Source: DATGYC01 sp035298385 (lineage in GTDB: Bacteria; Bacillota; Sulfobacillia; Symbiobacteriales; Symbiobacteriaceae). Taken from it: DNA of 26,675 nt. A model generated the notes under the pieces. That model worked only from the letters and a program-made list of their open reading frames with translations. It did no database searches and had not been told where the DNA came from. Location: assembly GCA_035298385.1 (NCBI GenBank), contig DATGYC010000241.1, positions 1 to 26,675 of the forward strand, in the 5' to 3' direction. Made by a program: the position numbers and the translations under genes. Below are positions 8,979 through 17,244 of the stretch, piece by piece. Each line of letters begins with the position of its first letter. The first letter of the stretch is position 1.

Positions 8979-9513
8979 AGTGCAACAGGTCACGGGTAAG
9001 GCTTTCATCACCGAGGAAGTGCTCGAGGTGATGAACCATCATCTCGTGTTCAAGCAGGATCCCTTTGAGGAGTTGCTCGGTGCCCCAGTCCCCGGCGGCG
9101 ATCGCTTGGGGGATCTGGTCACGGCAGGTCTCAGCGATGGTCCGGCCGTCCTCCAGGTCCTTCTTTAACATTGTCCGCAGGTGGAAGACGCCTTCGGGCT
9201 CCATATGGACGAGGGAGTAATCCACGTGAGCGACGGGCCCAGAGATGGGATAGCCGCCGAGAGCGGTGATTCGCTCAGCCACAGCGTCGCCTTGTTTTAG
9301 GAGAGTTGCAGCCCACTCGTCAAGAAACTTGTGGAGGGGCATGTACTCTGGGCCCTCGACAACCCAGTGGTGCTTCTTGATCTGGTGATAGAAGGTGTAG
9401 AGGGTCGCGAGTGTGCGGTTGAGATTCTGCACAACCGGTGTGATTGCGGCGGCGTCTAGGCCAAGGGAGTTCTCGAGGATCTCGTCCGGTTGCTGGTGCA
9501 TGTGGTCGGTCAT
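8977..9513 (-). CDS. dps: Dps-family ferritin-like protein
   Basis: A 178-residue Dps-type miniferritin that oxidises Fe2+ with peroxide, stores iron in a dodecamer and protects DNA. The inter-subunit ferroxidase ligands are all present with the family spacing: H49 in KKHHW, H61 in LHKFLDEW, D76 and E80 in GDAVAERI. The sequence resembles the longer DpsA-type proteins of cyanobacteria and Deinococcus more than the short E. coli form. The N-terminal 25 residues are acidic rather than Lys-rich, so direct DNA binding is uncertain. The ATG at 9513 is preceded by GGAG. It lies downstream of comER on the same strand with a 78-base gap. I see no convincing PerR box in that gap. Confidence 0.93.
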   Translation of the reverse strand: MTDHMHQQPDEILENSLGLDAAAITPVVQNLNRTLATLYTFYHQIKKHHWVVEGPEYMPLHKFLDEWAATLLKQGDAVAERITALGGYPISGPVAHVDYSLVHMEPEGVFHLRTMLKKDLEDGRTIAETCRDQIPQAIAAGDWGTEQLLKGILLEHEMMVHHLEHFLGDESLTRDLLH

Positions 9514-9591
9514 GATCAGGCTCCAGTCGTTTGAATGTGTGCGGATTGGCGTAAGGCCTACTATAGAGAGAATCCCTCGCCGGGGCCGCTT

Positions 9592-10404
9592 TCACAACTC
9601 GACCTTCGCTTTTTTCAGCTCTTCCTTGCAGATTGTGGTCTCCATGACCTGCTCCCAGACTCCGGCCAGTTGCTCGTCCAGAACCTTGATTCCCTCTGCG
9701 GTGATGCCGCCGGGTGTGGAGACGCGGTCGATCACGTCAGTCCAGGCGTAGCCGTTCTGCTCGATCAGCTGACTAGTCGCCTTCACGGTCTCGCGCACGA
9801 GTTGGTCGATCAGTTCCGGGCTGAGGTCTGGCTGGTACTGCCGTGCAGCGGCCGAGAGTGCTCGATAGACGTAGGCCAGGAAGGCCGGCCCGCAGGAGGA
9901 GAGGTTGGAACAGATGCGGGCCTGGGACTCTTGGATCACCACGGGTGTGCTAATTGCGCGGAGGAGTTGGTCCAGGAGCGCCCGGTCGGCTACCGTACAG
10001 CGGTCGCCGAACATGAGGAGCGAGGCGCCTGCCCCGACTCCCTGGACGATGGACGGAATCACCTTGGCCACACGGGCTGGGGTCGCCTCTTCCAGGGTCG
10101 GGATCATCACGGTATTGGTGATGATGACAAGAAGGTGCTCTGGGGTTATGTATGGACGCATCTCAGCCAGGGCGGCCTTGGTCTCCCCTGGCTTGATGCA
10201 GAGGAAGATCACGTGGGCGCCCCGTGCCAGCACATCGTTCCGCCCGGTGGTCGTAAGCTGGGGGAACAGGCTGGCCATCTGGGTCAGTCGCTCCCGGCTG
10301 CGGTTGGAGACGATGGTACTGGCCGGGTCCAGGGCGCCCGCCCGGAGCAGGGCGGTCACAAGCATCCGCCCCATATTGCCCATGCCGACAAAACCGATCT
10401 TCAC
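9592..10404 (-). CDS. comER: ComER-like member of the pyrroline-5-carboxylate reductase (ProC) family
   Basis: A 270-residue NAD(P)-dependent dehydrogenase fold with the dinucleotide motif GFVGMGNMG at residues 4-12. The C-terminal dimer domain holds the family motif SSCGPAFLAYV and GGITAEGIKVLDE. The ITNTVMIPTLEEATPARVAKVIPSI stretch (quoted in parts: ITNTVMIP and VAKVIPSI) and the GITxEGIKVL ending match the B. subtilis ComER branch better than true ProC. ComER influences sporulation and biofilm entry in Bacillus, and its reaction is unsettled. A true proline-biosynthetic role cannot be excluded. The GTG at 10404 follows GAGGGAGGG. The gene diverges from prfB across about 136 bases with back-to-back promoter candidates. 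Confidence 0.85.
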   Translation of the reverse strand: MKIGFVGMGNMGRMLVTALLRAGALDPASTIVSNRSRERLTQMASLFPQLTTTGRNDVLARGAHVIFLCIKPGETKAALAEMRPYITPEHLLVIITNTVMIPTLEEATPARVAKVIPSIVQGVGAGASLLMFGDRCTVADRALLDQLLRAISTPVVIQESQARICSNLSSCGPAFLAYVYRALSAAARQYQPDLSPELIDQLVRETVKATSQLIEQNGYAWTDVIDRVSTPGGITAEGIKVLDEQLAGVWEQVMETTICKEELKKAKVEL

Positions 10405-10445
10405 CGAGCGGTCCCTCCCTCGGTCCAGCGGTTGACTGCTCCCAC

Positions 10446-10474
10446 GTTATTCGGGAGGGACCCATAGGGTTCAA
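10446..10474 (-). promoter_or_regulatory. Candidate promoter of comER
   Basis: On the minus strand, TTGAAC (10474-10469) and AATAAC (10451-10446) are separated by 17 bases. The -35 hexamer directly abuts that of the opposite prfB promoter. Confidence 0.4.
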
Positions 10475-10503
10475 TTGTCGGTGGAGTGGGCGGATGGTAG
10501 AAT
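10475..10503 (+). promoter_or_regulatory. Candidate sigma-A promoter of prfB
   Basis: TTGTCG (10475-10480) and TAGAAT (10498-10503) are separated by 17 bases, about 38 bases before the prfB start codon. The same -10 hexamer, TAGAAT, is used at 12294. Confidence 0.65.
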
Positions 10504-10540
10504 GGGGAAGATGACGCGCAACAGGGGAGGACTTTGACTG

Positions 10541-11663
10541 ATGTTTGAAGATCTGAAGCGCGCTGCAGAACGGCTGGATGCGAAGCTGGCCGATCTTGGG
10601 AGGTCTCTTTGACCTCGAGGCACGACGGGAAGAGATTGGCGTACTAGAGCACGAGATCTCCGCACCGGACTTCTGGAACGACCAGGCGGGCGCCCAGAAG
10701 GTGATGAAGCAGGTGGCGGCGATCAAGCAGCCCATTGAGTTGTGGGAGTCGTTCCGCCGCCGGCTGGAGGACCTGCAGGTGACGATCGACCTAGCCGAGG
10801 AGGCGCTGGACGAGGAGCTCCGGCAGGATGCGATCGCCCAGGAGACGGGGCTGGAGACGGCGGTCCGAGAGTTTGAGCTCCAGATTCTCCTGGACGGCAA
10901 GTACGACGCCTTTAATGCCATCCTGACGATCCATGCGGGTGCGGGTGGCACGGAGGCGCAGGACTGGGCGCAGATGCTCCAGCGCATGTTTGTTCGCTGG
11001 GGCGAGCGGCGCCAGTTTAAGGTGGAGATGATCGACTATCTGGCGGGCGATGAGGCTGGCACCAAGTCGGTCACGCTTGCCCTGCGGGGGCCGTACGCTT
11101 ACGGTTTCCTGCGTCCAGAGATGGGCGTCCACCGGCTGGTACGCATCTCGCCGTTTGACGCCTCGGGGCGCCGTCATACCTCGTTCGCCGCCGTTGAGGT
11201 GATGCCGGAGGTCGACGAGGATGTTGACGATATCGTCATTCGCCCGGAAGACCTGCGGGTTGATACGTATCGAGCCTCCGGTGCTGGCGGCCAGCACATC
11301 AACAAGACGGACTCTGCTGTCCGGATCACCCATCTGCCGACTGGTGTTGTGACCGCCAGCCAGCAGGAGCGGAGCCAGATTCAGAACCGGGTCATCGCGA
11401 TGACGATGCTACGCTCCAAGCTGGTGGAACTGAAGATTGAGGAGCAGAATAAGGAGATGGCCCAGATTCGCGGTCCGCAGATGGAGATCGCCTGGGGTAG
11501 TCAGATTCGCTCCTACGTCTTCCAGCCCTATACCATGGTGAAGGATCACCGGAGTGGTGTCGAGATCGGTAATGTCCAGGCTGTAATGGATGGCGATATC
11601 GACCCTTTCATCTACGGCTACTTGGAGAAGAAGGCGAAGGGCGAGTTACAGCGCTCGGTCTAA
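10541..11663 (+). CDS. prfB: Peptide chain release factor 2 with programmed +1 frameshift
   Basis: RF2 recognises UGA and UAA and releases the finished peptide. The gene is read in two frames. Codons from the ATG at 10541 (MFEDLKRAAERLD...) run to an in-frame TGA at 10610-10612 after 23 residues. A +1 slip on CTT TGA C (CTT at 10607-10609) then continues with GAC at 10611 for 350 more codons, giving 373 residues. The internal Shine-Dalgarno-like GGGAGG at 10598-10603 stimulates the slip in this family. The codon-reading tripeptide SPF is at about 203-205 and the catalytic GGQ at about 249-251, both normal RF2 positions. The start is preceded by GGGGAGG (10524-10530). An uninterrupted reading from 10578 would miss the true N-terminus. 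Confidence 0.97.
10598..10613 (+). promoter_or_regulatory. Programmed +1 frameshift (recoding) site of prfB
   Basis: GGGAGG, three bases, CTTTGAC: the anti-SD-binding sequence, the slippery CTT codon and the weak stop context TGAC are all present. RF2 itself terminates at this TGA, so low RF2 increases frameshifting. This is the classic autoregulatory loop. Confidence 0.95.
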
Positions 11664-11672
11664 GCGTCGCAA

Positions 11673-11707
11673 GGCGGACTCCTACGGATGTAGGGGTCCG
11701 TCTTTCT
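11673..11707 (+). terminator. Intrinsic terminator of prfB
   Basis: A 13-bp stem with two G-U pairs, GGCGGACTCCTAC (11673-11685) pairing with GTAGGGGTCCGTC (11690-11702), has a GGAT loop and a TTTCT tail. Confidence 0.85.
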
Positions 11708-11826
11708 GCAACAAGCTTTGGAATGATTACGTCTTACTGTCAAAAATACAAACGAACAGGGAAGCAACGGGTTGAGGACGAAGTATGTGACGACTGTGCG
11801 CTGCACAAAGGGAAGGTGGGTCATCC

Positions 11827-12267
11827 ATGCGTCTGAAGTCGGTCATACTGGCCGGGGCGGCTGGTGTAATCTTGGTGGGTTCCGGATTCTGGCTGGGGCA
11901 GGTCGCGGCAGAGACGGGCGATCCGGGTTCGGCGGCCGATCCCTTGGTTAGTAAGAGCTATGTAGACCAACAGGTGAAGGCGCTGGCTGACCAGACCAGC
12001 TTCCAGGTGGTCAACCTGCCGAAGGGGGCGACCTTGGTCGGCGAGAGCGGAACGGAGATCGTGATGCGGGCGGGCCAGGTCGCTGTGGTGGCCTCGCCGC
12101 TGGGTGGCCTGCTGGATGTAACGGGCGGGCGTGACCTGCCGCAAGGAATCGCAGCGGAGGCGAACCACTTGCTGGTGGTCCCTCGTGCGGATGGTCGTGG
12201 CGTGCGCGCAAATATGGACTCGGTTCTGATGGTCAAGGGCGCCTTCACCCTTCGGACGGGCAGCTAG
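11827..12267 (+). CDS. Membrane-anchored extracytoplasmic protein of unknown function
   Basis: A 146-residue protein with an N-terminal hydrophobic segment (about residues 4-24, RLKSVILAGAAGVILVGSG) that acts as an anchor or uncleaved signal, followed by a soluble domain. The DPLVSKSYVDQQV segment after the anchor, then VVNLPKGATLVGESGTEIVMRAGQ and NHLLVVPRADGRGV, gives the impression of a conserved beta-rich domain seen in other Firmicutes. I cannot name it, and this resemblance is from memory only. The ATG is preceded by AAGGTGG with 7-base spacing. It lies between the prfB terminator and the DUF5693-type gene, and no strong terminator follows it. Confidence 0.8.
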   Translation: MRLKSVILAGAAGVILVGSGFWLGQVAAETGDPGSAADPLVSKSYVDQQVKALADQTSFQVVNLPKGATLVGESGTEIVMRAGQVAVVASPLGGLLDVTGGRDLPQGIAAEANHLLVVPRADGRGVRANMDSVLMVKGAFTLRTGS

Positions 12268-12270
12268 TTC

Positions 12271-12299
12271 TTGTTCGGCCTGCTCGAAACGTGTAGAAT
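12271..12299 (+). promoter_or_regulatory. Candidate sigma-A promoter of the envelope gene block
   Basis: TTGTTC (12271-12276) and TAGAAT (12294-12299) are separated by 17 bases. It would drive the DUF5693-type gene at 12382 and probably murJ and the genes behind it, since I see no terminator until 18761. Confidence 0.6.
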
Positions 12300-12381
12300 G
12301 GCGCATGGTTGGGTAAGCCAAGTTTAGGCGAAACCAGGAACTCGGGCCATGAGGGCTCTTGAAGGCGGAGGAGGAGAACGG

Positions 12382-14481
12382 ATGCCGCACGGGCGGAATA
12401 CCAGGCGCCTAGCTTGGGTGCTGGTGCTGGTGGGGCTGCTGGCCGCGCTCCCGGTCCTGTGGAACCGGGCGGAGCGGGAGCGGGCCAACACGGGTGTTGA
12501 TCTGGTCCTTGAGATGACCTCCTTCCAGACGCTTGCCTTGCAGGATGGCGAGCCGATTGCCGATCTGCTGCGCAAGATGCAGGTGAACGGTGCCACTGGT
12601 CTGGCCGTGGCGGAGATGAGCGTGAAAGACCTGGCAGACCGCGGCTATGCCGTGGTGCAGACGGGCGCCGAGTTGCAGGCCCTGGGGGCGCTAAACGGGA
12701 ATGCCTTCGTGGCGCGCCTGCTAACGTCGGGTCAACTCGAGCGGAATGCCACGTATGTTCTGCCGTTTGACCAGGGTGTAACGAAACGGTTGCAGCACGA
12801 TCTCCCCTTGCGCTTTGGTTCCGAGCGGATGGCCTACTTGGCGCCCCAAAGCGGGGAGGCCGGGACGGGTGCATTCGTCCTGCGGTACCCAGAGGAGAAG
12901 CTGAAGGATTTCGGTGTCGGTTTTGACCCGGCGGACTTCGCCCTGGCTGACGCGGCTGGCTTGCGACCTGTGCCTCGTCCGCGCCCGGCTCCGGGGACGA
13001 CTCCGGAAGGCGTTAAGCAGATCTGGACCGACCTGGCCAAGCTGGCGCCCAAGGCTGACAGCGTGATCTTCTACGGTGAAGAGATCATTGGCTACCGAAC
13101 GGACTCGAACGATGGCCTGCTGGCGACGGCTGCGGCGATCAACAAGCTGGGCTGGACGGTCGATCTGATCGAGCATATGAGCCAGTTGAGCTACGTGGAG
13201 CAGAAGGGGTACCAACTGGTGGCGGAGGCGACCAACTACCGGGTCGCGCGCGTCTTCAGCATGGGCCAAGCCTGGCAGAACAAGGAGTTGCCGTCCAACG
13301 TGGTCAACATGTGGGCGCGTGCGGTACCGGAGCGGAACATCCGCGTCCTCTTCATCCGCCCGTTCTTTGGCAATCTGCTGCCAGGACAGACGGCGACCAC
13401 CGCTACCGCCCAGACGCTTCTGGCTACGTCACATGAGTTGGCCAAGCAGGGCTTTGGGACCGGTACGCCGGGCTTCTTCACCCCCTATGAAGTCCCCTGG
13501 CTGATGCGTGGGCTGATGGGGATTGCCGTTGTGGGCGCCGCCCTTCTCTGGCTAGGGCTCTTCGTGGAACTGCGCGAGCGGTTCTGGGTACCGCTGGGCC
13601 TGGCGGGCGCCCTGCTGAGCGTCGCAGCCTGCTTTGTGGCCCCGAATGCGGGTGCGACTTTGGTTAGCATGGGGGCCGCAGCGCTCTTCCCCACGCTGGC
13701 GGTCACCTGGATTATGGATCGGTGGAGCCTGAACGCCCAGGCTGATGCGGCGAATCTGCCCACGGCGCCGCAGGGCGCCCGCTCGATCGGGTCGCTTGTG
13801 GCCAAGGTGGCCGCGGGACTGCTCACCTTCTTTGGCCTCTGCCTGGTGGGTGGTCTTCTGGTGGCGGCCTCCCTGGGCGACATTCAGCACATGCTGGAGT
13901 TCGCCTTCTTCCGGGGCGTCAAGCTAGTCTTCATCCTCCCGCTGCTCTTGGTCCTGGTCGGCTACGTGCTACTGGGCCGCACCGGGAGTCTGGCCCAGAC
14001 CGGTCGCTTCCTGCTCGAGAAGGGGGAGGGGATCCTCGACCGGAGCGTCAAGTACAGGGACCTGGCGGTTGGTGCGGTAGTCGGCCTGGCGGTTGTTTAC
14101 TACATCACCCGATCGGGCAACTTCCCGATCCTGCCGGTCTCCGGGCTAGAGCTCAAGATGCGGACGGCCCTGGAGGAACTGCTCTTCGCCCGACCGCGGA
14201 ACAAGGAGTTCCTGATCGCCTATCCGGCCCTCATCCTGGCGGCAACGCTGCTCTGGAGCGGCTGGCGGCGCTGGGTCTGGTTGCTCCTGGTTGCCGCTTC
14301 GACTGGTGCGGTCTCCGTGGTCAACTCCTTTGAGCACGTGCGGACCCCCTGGCTGATGAGCCTGCTACGTGGCGTGAACGGGCTTTGGGTGGGCGCCCTG
14401 ATTGGGACCGTGGCTACCCTCTTCCTCTACGTCGCACTTCAGGTTGTACTCCGGTTCCGGACGCCGGATCAGTCCTCGTAG
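12382..14481 (+). CDS. DUF5693-type polytopic membrane protein
   Basis: A 699-residue protein that I place in the DUF5693 family of uncharacterised Firmicute membrane proteins, commonly found near csaB. It has an N-terminal transmembrane segment (about residues 10-27), a large soluble extracytoplasmic domain (about 30-370, including FYGEEIIGY and VLFIRPFFGN) and roughly eight hydrophobic helices from about 375 to the end. No catalytic motif is obvious to me. The position before murJ and csaB suggests a role in export or assembly of a cell-wall polymer, which is inference. The ATG at 12382 is preceded by GGAGGAGGAG. An in-frame ATG at 12349 lacks such a site and would add a Gly-rich stretch. 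Confidence 0.85.
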   Translation: MPHGRNTRRLAWVLVLVGLLAALPVLWNRAERERANTGVDLVLEMTSFQTLALQDGEPIADLLRKMQVNGATGLAVAEMSVKDLADRGYAVVQTGAELQALGALNGNAFVARLLTSGQLERNATYVLPFDQGVTKRLQHDLPLRFGSERMAYLAPQSGEAGTGAFVLRYPEEKLKDFGVGFDPADFALADAAGLRPVPRPRPAPGTTPEGVKQIWTDLAKLAPKADSVIFYGEEIIGYRTDSNDGLLATAAAINKLGWTVDLIEHMSQLSYVEQKGYQLVAEATNYRVARVFSMGQAWQNKELPSNVVNMWARAVPERNIRVLFIRPFFGNLLPGQTATTATAQTLLATSHELAKQGFGTGTPGFFTPYEVPWLMRGLMGIAVVGAALLWLGLFVELRERFWVPLGLAGALLSVAACFVAPNAGATLVSMGAAALFPTLAVTWIMDRWSLNAQADAANLPTAPQGARSIGSLVAKVAAGLLTFFGLCLVGGLLVAASLGDIQHMLEFAFFRGVKLVFILPLLLVLVGYVLLGRTGSLAQTGRFLLEKGEGILDRSVKYRDLAVGAVVGLAVVYYITRSGNFPILPVSGLELKMRTALEELLFARPRNKEFLIAYPALILAATLLWSGWRRWVWLLLVAASTGAVSVVNSFEHVRTPWLMSLLRGVNGLWVGALIGTVATLFLYVALQVVLRFRTPDQSS

Positions 14482-14516
14482 TCGGCCCACACGCTGGTCT
14501 TGAGGAGGACGAACGG

Positions 14517-16076
14517 ATGGCAGATGTTCCCCGGAAGCGGTTCTTTGCTGCCGCAGGGCTGGTAGCGGCCCTCTCCATTCTTAGCCGCTTGCTGGGTTAT
14601 GTACGTGAGGCGCTCCTCGCCTCACGGTTTGGCGCCAGCGCTGTGACCGACTCCTTTTTGGTGGCACAGGAGATTCCCGCCTCGATCTACTTTGTGATCT
14701 CGGCCTCCCTGGTGCTGGCCTTCATCCCGGTCTACCGGTCGATGGTGCAGAAGCGCGGGGAGGCGGAGGCCTGGCGGCTCTTCAACTCCGTCCTGAACGT
14801 GACCGGGTTGCTCTCGGTCGTGCTCTTGGTGGTGGGTTGGGTCCTGGCGCCGTTCTACATGCCCCTCTTGGTGCCGGGCTTCCCAGCGGAGGCTGTCACG
14901 CTGGTTGTGAAGCTAACCCGGACGATGTTGCCGCTTCTCTTGATCATGGGGATGAACGGTCTGGCTGGTGCCGTCCTGAACGCCCGGGAGCGGTTCGGGG
15001 CGCCCGCCCTGGTCGGGTTCCTGAGCAACCTGATCGTGGTGGCGGCCCTCTTCCTGGTGAAGAAGCCGGACCAGATCCTCTGGGTCGCCGTAGCCGTGGT
15101 GCTGGGTGGGCTGCTGGGCATGCTTGTCCAGGTCGCCCTGTTGCCCCGGCTGGGCTACCGCTACCAGGTACGGATCGACTGGCAGGACCCGATGCTCGGG
15201 CTGGTCGGCCGTCTGATCGTCCCCGTGGTGATCGCGACCTCGGTCCAGCAGGTCCAGACCTTTGCGACGCGACTGGTCGCCTCAGGCCTAGCCGAGGGAA
15301 CGATCTCCGCCCTTAACTATGCAAACCGGATCGCTGCCCTGCCCTATGGGGTGATCGGGGTGGCGGTCACGACGGTGATCTTCCCGACCCTCGCTGAGCA
15401 GGGGGCGGGAGAGCGGCTGGCAGAGCTACGTGAGACGATCGGGCGGGGGATGCGAATCCTGGCCTTCCTACTCGTCCCGATGGCCGTCGGCACCTTCCTC
15501 TTCGGTGAGCCGCTGATTCGCCTGGTCTTCGAACGGGGCGCCTTCACGGCGGAGGACACCCAGGTGACGGGGCTTGCTCTGCAGTATTACTGCCTGGGCA
15601 TCCTGTTCGTGGGTTGGGTCGATCTCTTTAATCGGACGCTCTATGCGGTACAGGATTCGACGGGGCCGATGTTTGCAGCGATCCTGACCGTCGGCTTGAA
15701 CGTCCTGGGCAACTGGCTCCTGGTGGGGCCGCTTGGGCACGGTGGTCTGGCGCTGAGCGCCTCCCTCTCCTACTTAGTGGGGGTTGTGCTCTTGCTCTGG
15801 CGGGTGCAGCGGCGTCTGGGCGCCCTCCCCCTGTGGGAGGTGCTGCGCTCCGTAGCGGGCTCGCTAGCAGGCTCGCTCGTAGGTGGCCTTGTTGGTTGGG
15901 GCCTGCTGGCCGGCGGAACGGCGGTCCTGGGTCATGGGCGCCTGGTGCAGGCGGCGCTCGTCCTAGGCGGGCTCGTGCTCGTTCTGGTCTGTCATGTGGG
16001 GCTGGCTCTGGGTCTGAAGACCGCTGAGGGGATCTGGCTACGGGACTGGTTGGGCGCCCGGTTACGCCGGCGTTAA
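14517..16076 (+). CDS. murJ: MurJ/MviN-family lipid II flippase
   Basis: A 519-residue integral membrane protein of the MOP superfamily that flips lipid-linked peptidoglycan precursors across the cytoplasmic membrane. Family features include the N-terminal SILSRLLGYVREALLASRFG segment and the SDSFLVA-like TDSFLVAQEIP, which together form the MurJ signature. Later segments include NARERFGAPAL and FERGAFTAEDT, typical of MurJ transmembrane regions 7-11. About 14 hydrophobic segments fill the sequence. The ATG at 14517 follows GAGGAGG (14502-14508) with 8-base spacing. Open frame further upstream overlaps the preceding gene and looks non-coding. It begins 35 bases after the DUF5693-type gene, so the two are probably co-transcribed. 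Confidence 0.93.
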   Translation: MADVPRKRFFAAAGLVAALSILSRLLGYVREALLASRFGASAVTDSFLVAQEIPASIYFVISASLVLAFIPVYRSMVQKRGEAEAWRLFNSVLNVTGLLSVVLLVVGWVLAPFYMPLLVPGFPAEAVTLVVKLTRTMLPLLLIMGMNGLAGAVLNARERFGAPALVGFLSNLIVVAALFLVKKPDQILWVAVAVVLGGLLGMLVQVALLPRLGYRYQVRIDWQDPMLGLVGRLIVPVVIATSVQQVQTFATRLVASGLAEGTISALNYANRIAALPYGVIGVAVTTVIFPTLAEQGAGERLAELRETIGRGMRILAFLLVPMAVGTFLFGEPLIRLVFERGAFTAEDTQVTGLALQYYCLGILFVGWVDLFNRTLYAVQDSTGPMFAAILTVGLNVLGNWLLVGPLGHGGLALSASLSYLVGVVLLLWRVQRRLGALPLWEVLRSVAGSLAGSLVGGLVGWGLLAGGTAVLGHGRLVQAALVLGGLVLVLVCHVGLALGLKTAEGIWLRDWLGARLRRR

Positions 16077-16134
16077 GACGATACAGCTACTGAACTACGC
16101 GATGCAGAAGTCTATGTGAGCGGGTGGTGCTACG

Positions 16135-17244
16135 TTGGCAGAGATCCTGGTCTCTGGGTATTACGGATTTAGCAACGCCGGGGACGAGGCCATTCTGGGC
16201 GGCATCATCACCGCTTGTCGGGCGATCGACCCGTCCGTCCGGTTCACAGTCATCTCAAGCAAAGTGGTCCGGACCCGGGCCGTGCATGGTGTTGAGGCGG
16301 TTAGTCGGGGTGACGTGCGAGCGATCCTAAAGGCGATGTCCCGAGCTGACCTGCTCCTCTCTGGTGGAGGTAGCCTCCTGCAGGATGTAACCGGGATGAA
16401 ATCGATCCCGTACTACCTGGGCGTCACCACCTTGGGCAAGCTGCGCGGGTTGCCGGTTATGTTCTACGCCCATGGGGTGGGTCCCGTCAGGCGACTGATC
16501 AGCCGGACCTTGATCGCCATCCTGGGTGGTCTGGCGGTCGACCAAGCGACGGTGCGCGATGAGGAGTCGGCGGCGGAACTGCGTCAACTGGGGCTGAGCC
16601 GCAAGCCGATCACGGTCACGGCTGATCCGGCGCTCGCCCTGTCCATCCCGAGCCGCGAGGCTGGAATGACGATCCTTAGCCAGTTGGGAATCGAGCCGCA
16701 CGGTCCCCTGATCGGGGTGGCCATTCGGCCTTGGAAGCATGCGGATACCCGGATGCTGGCCGCCTTGGCGCAAGCCTTGGACGAGGTCGCCGCCGAGACG
16801 GGCGGAACGATCCTCTTTGTGCCGATGCAGTACCCCCAGGACGTTACGGCTGCCCGCGAGGTAGCCGCCCTGATGCGTCATACCCCGATGCTCTTTGAGG
16901 GGAACGTTCCGTACAACGACATCCAAGCCGTGATTGCCGCGTGTGATCTGGTGGTGGGCATGCGCTATCACTCCCTGGTCTTCGCTGCGATGGCCGGGGT
17001 GCCTACGGTCGGCCTCTCCTACGACCAGAAGAATGATAACTTCCTGCGCCTGCTGGAGCAGCGGGCGGTCGGAACGCCAAAGGACTTGGACGCCACTCGG
17101 CTGAAGACGGCCATTCTGGAGTCCCTGGCGAACCGGGGCGCCATCGCCGCTCGCTACCGACAGGTGATGGAGCGACTGGTCCCGCTCGCCCACCGGAACG
17201 CTGCAATCGCCTGGGAGTTGATGCAGAGATGGCAGTCCAAGTAG
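16135..17244 (+). CDS. csaB: CsaB, polysaccharide pyruvyl transferase
   Basis: A 369-residue CsaB-type enzyme that adds ketal pyruvate to a secondary cell-wall polysaccharide. The modified polymer is the anchor for S-layer-homology (SLH) domain proteins. Diagnostic stretches are GYYGFSNAGDEAILGGI near the N-terminus, LLSGGGSLLQD in the first domain, and the C-terminal VGMRYHSLVFAAMAGVPTVGL (quoted in family form: MRYHSLVFAA and GVPTVGLSYD). The TTG start at 16135 follows GGGTGG. The next gene overlaps its end by 16 bases, which indicates tight coupling. It predicts that the organism has SLH-domain surface proteins, none of which is in this window. Confidence 0.93.
   Translation: MAEILVSGYYGFSNAGDEAILGGIITACRAIDPSVRFTVISSKVVRTRAVHGVEAVSRGDVRAILKAMSRADLLLSGGGSLLQDVTGMKSIPYYLGVTTLGKLRGLPVMFYAHGVGPVRRLISRTLIAILGGLAVDQATVRDEESAAELRQLGLSRKPITVTADPALALSIPSREAGMTILSQLGIEPHGPLIGVAIRPWKHADTRMLAALAQALDEVAAETGGTILFVPMQYPQDVTAAREVAALMRHTPMLFEGNVPYNDIQAVIAACDLVVGMRYHSLVFAAMAGVPTVGLSYDQKNDNFLRLLEQRAVGTPKDLDATRLKTAILESLANRGAIAARYRQVMERLVPLAHRNAAIAWELMQRWQSK

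Noticed and set aside
9560..9565. TATAGT on the minus strand as a dps promoter -10
   Set aside because: No acceptable -35 hexamer lies 16-18 bases upstream.
9535..10467. A 310-codon plus-strand frame opposite comER
   Set aside because: The minus strand encodes a clear ProC/ComER protein; the plus-strand frame shows no motif.
10578..11663. prfB read as one uninterrupted frame from an ATG at 10578
   Set aside because: The SD-CTTTGAC recoding site and the ATG at 10541 give the canonical RF2 N-terminus; the 10578 start would add a non-homologous leader.
14385..14516. N-terminal extension of murJ from 14385
   Set aside because: It overlaps the preceding gene, has no ribosome site, and the ATG at 14517 with GAGGAGG matches the normal MurJ N-terminus.
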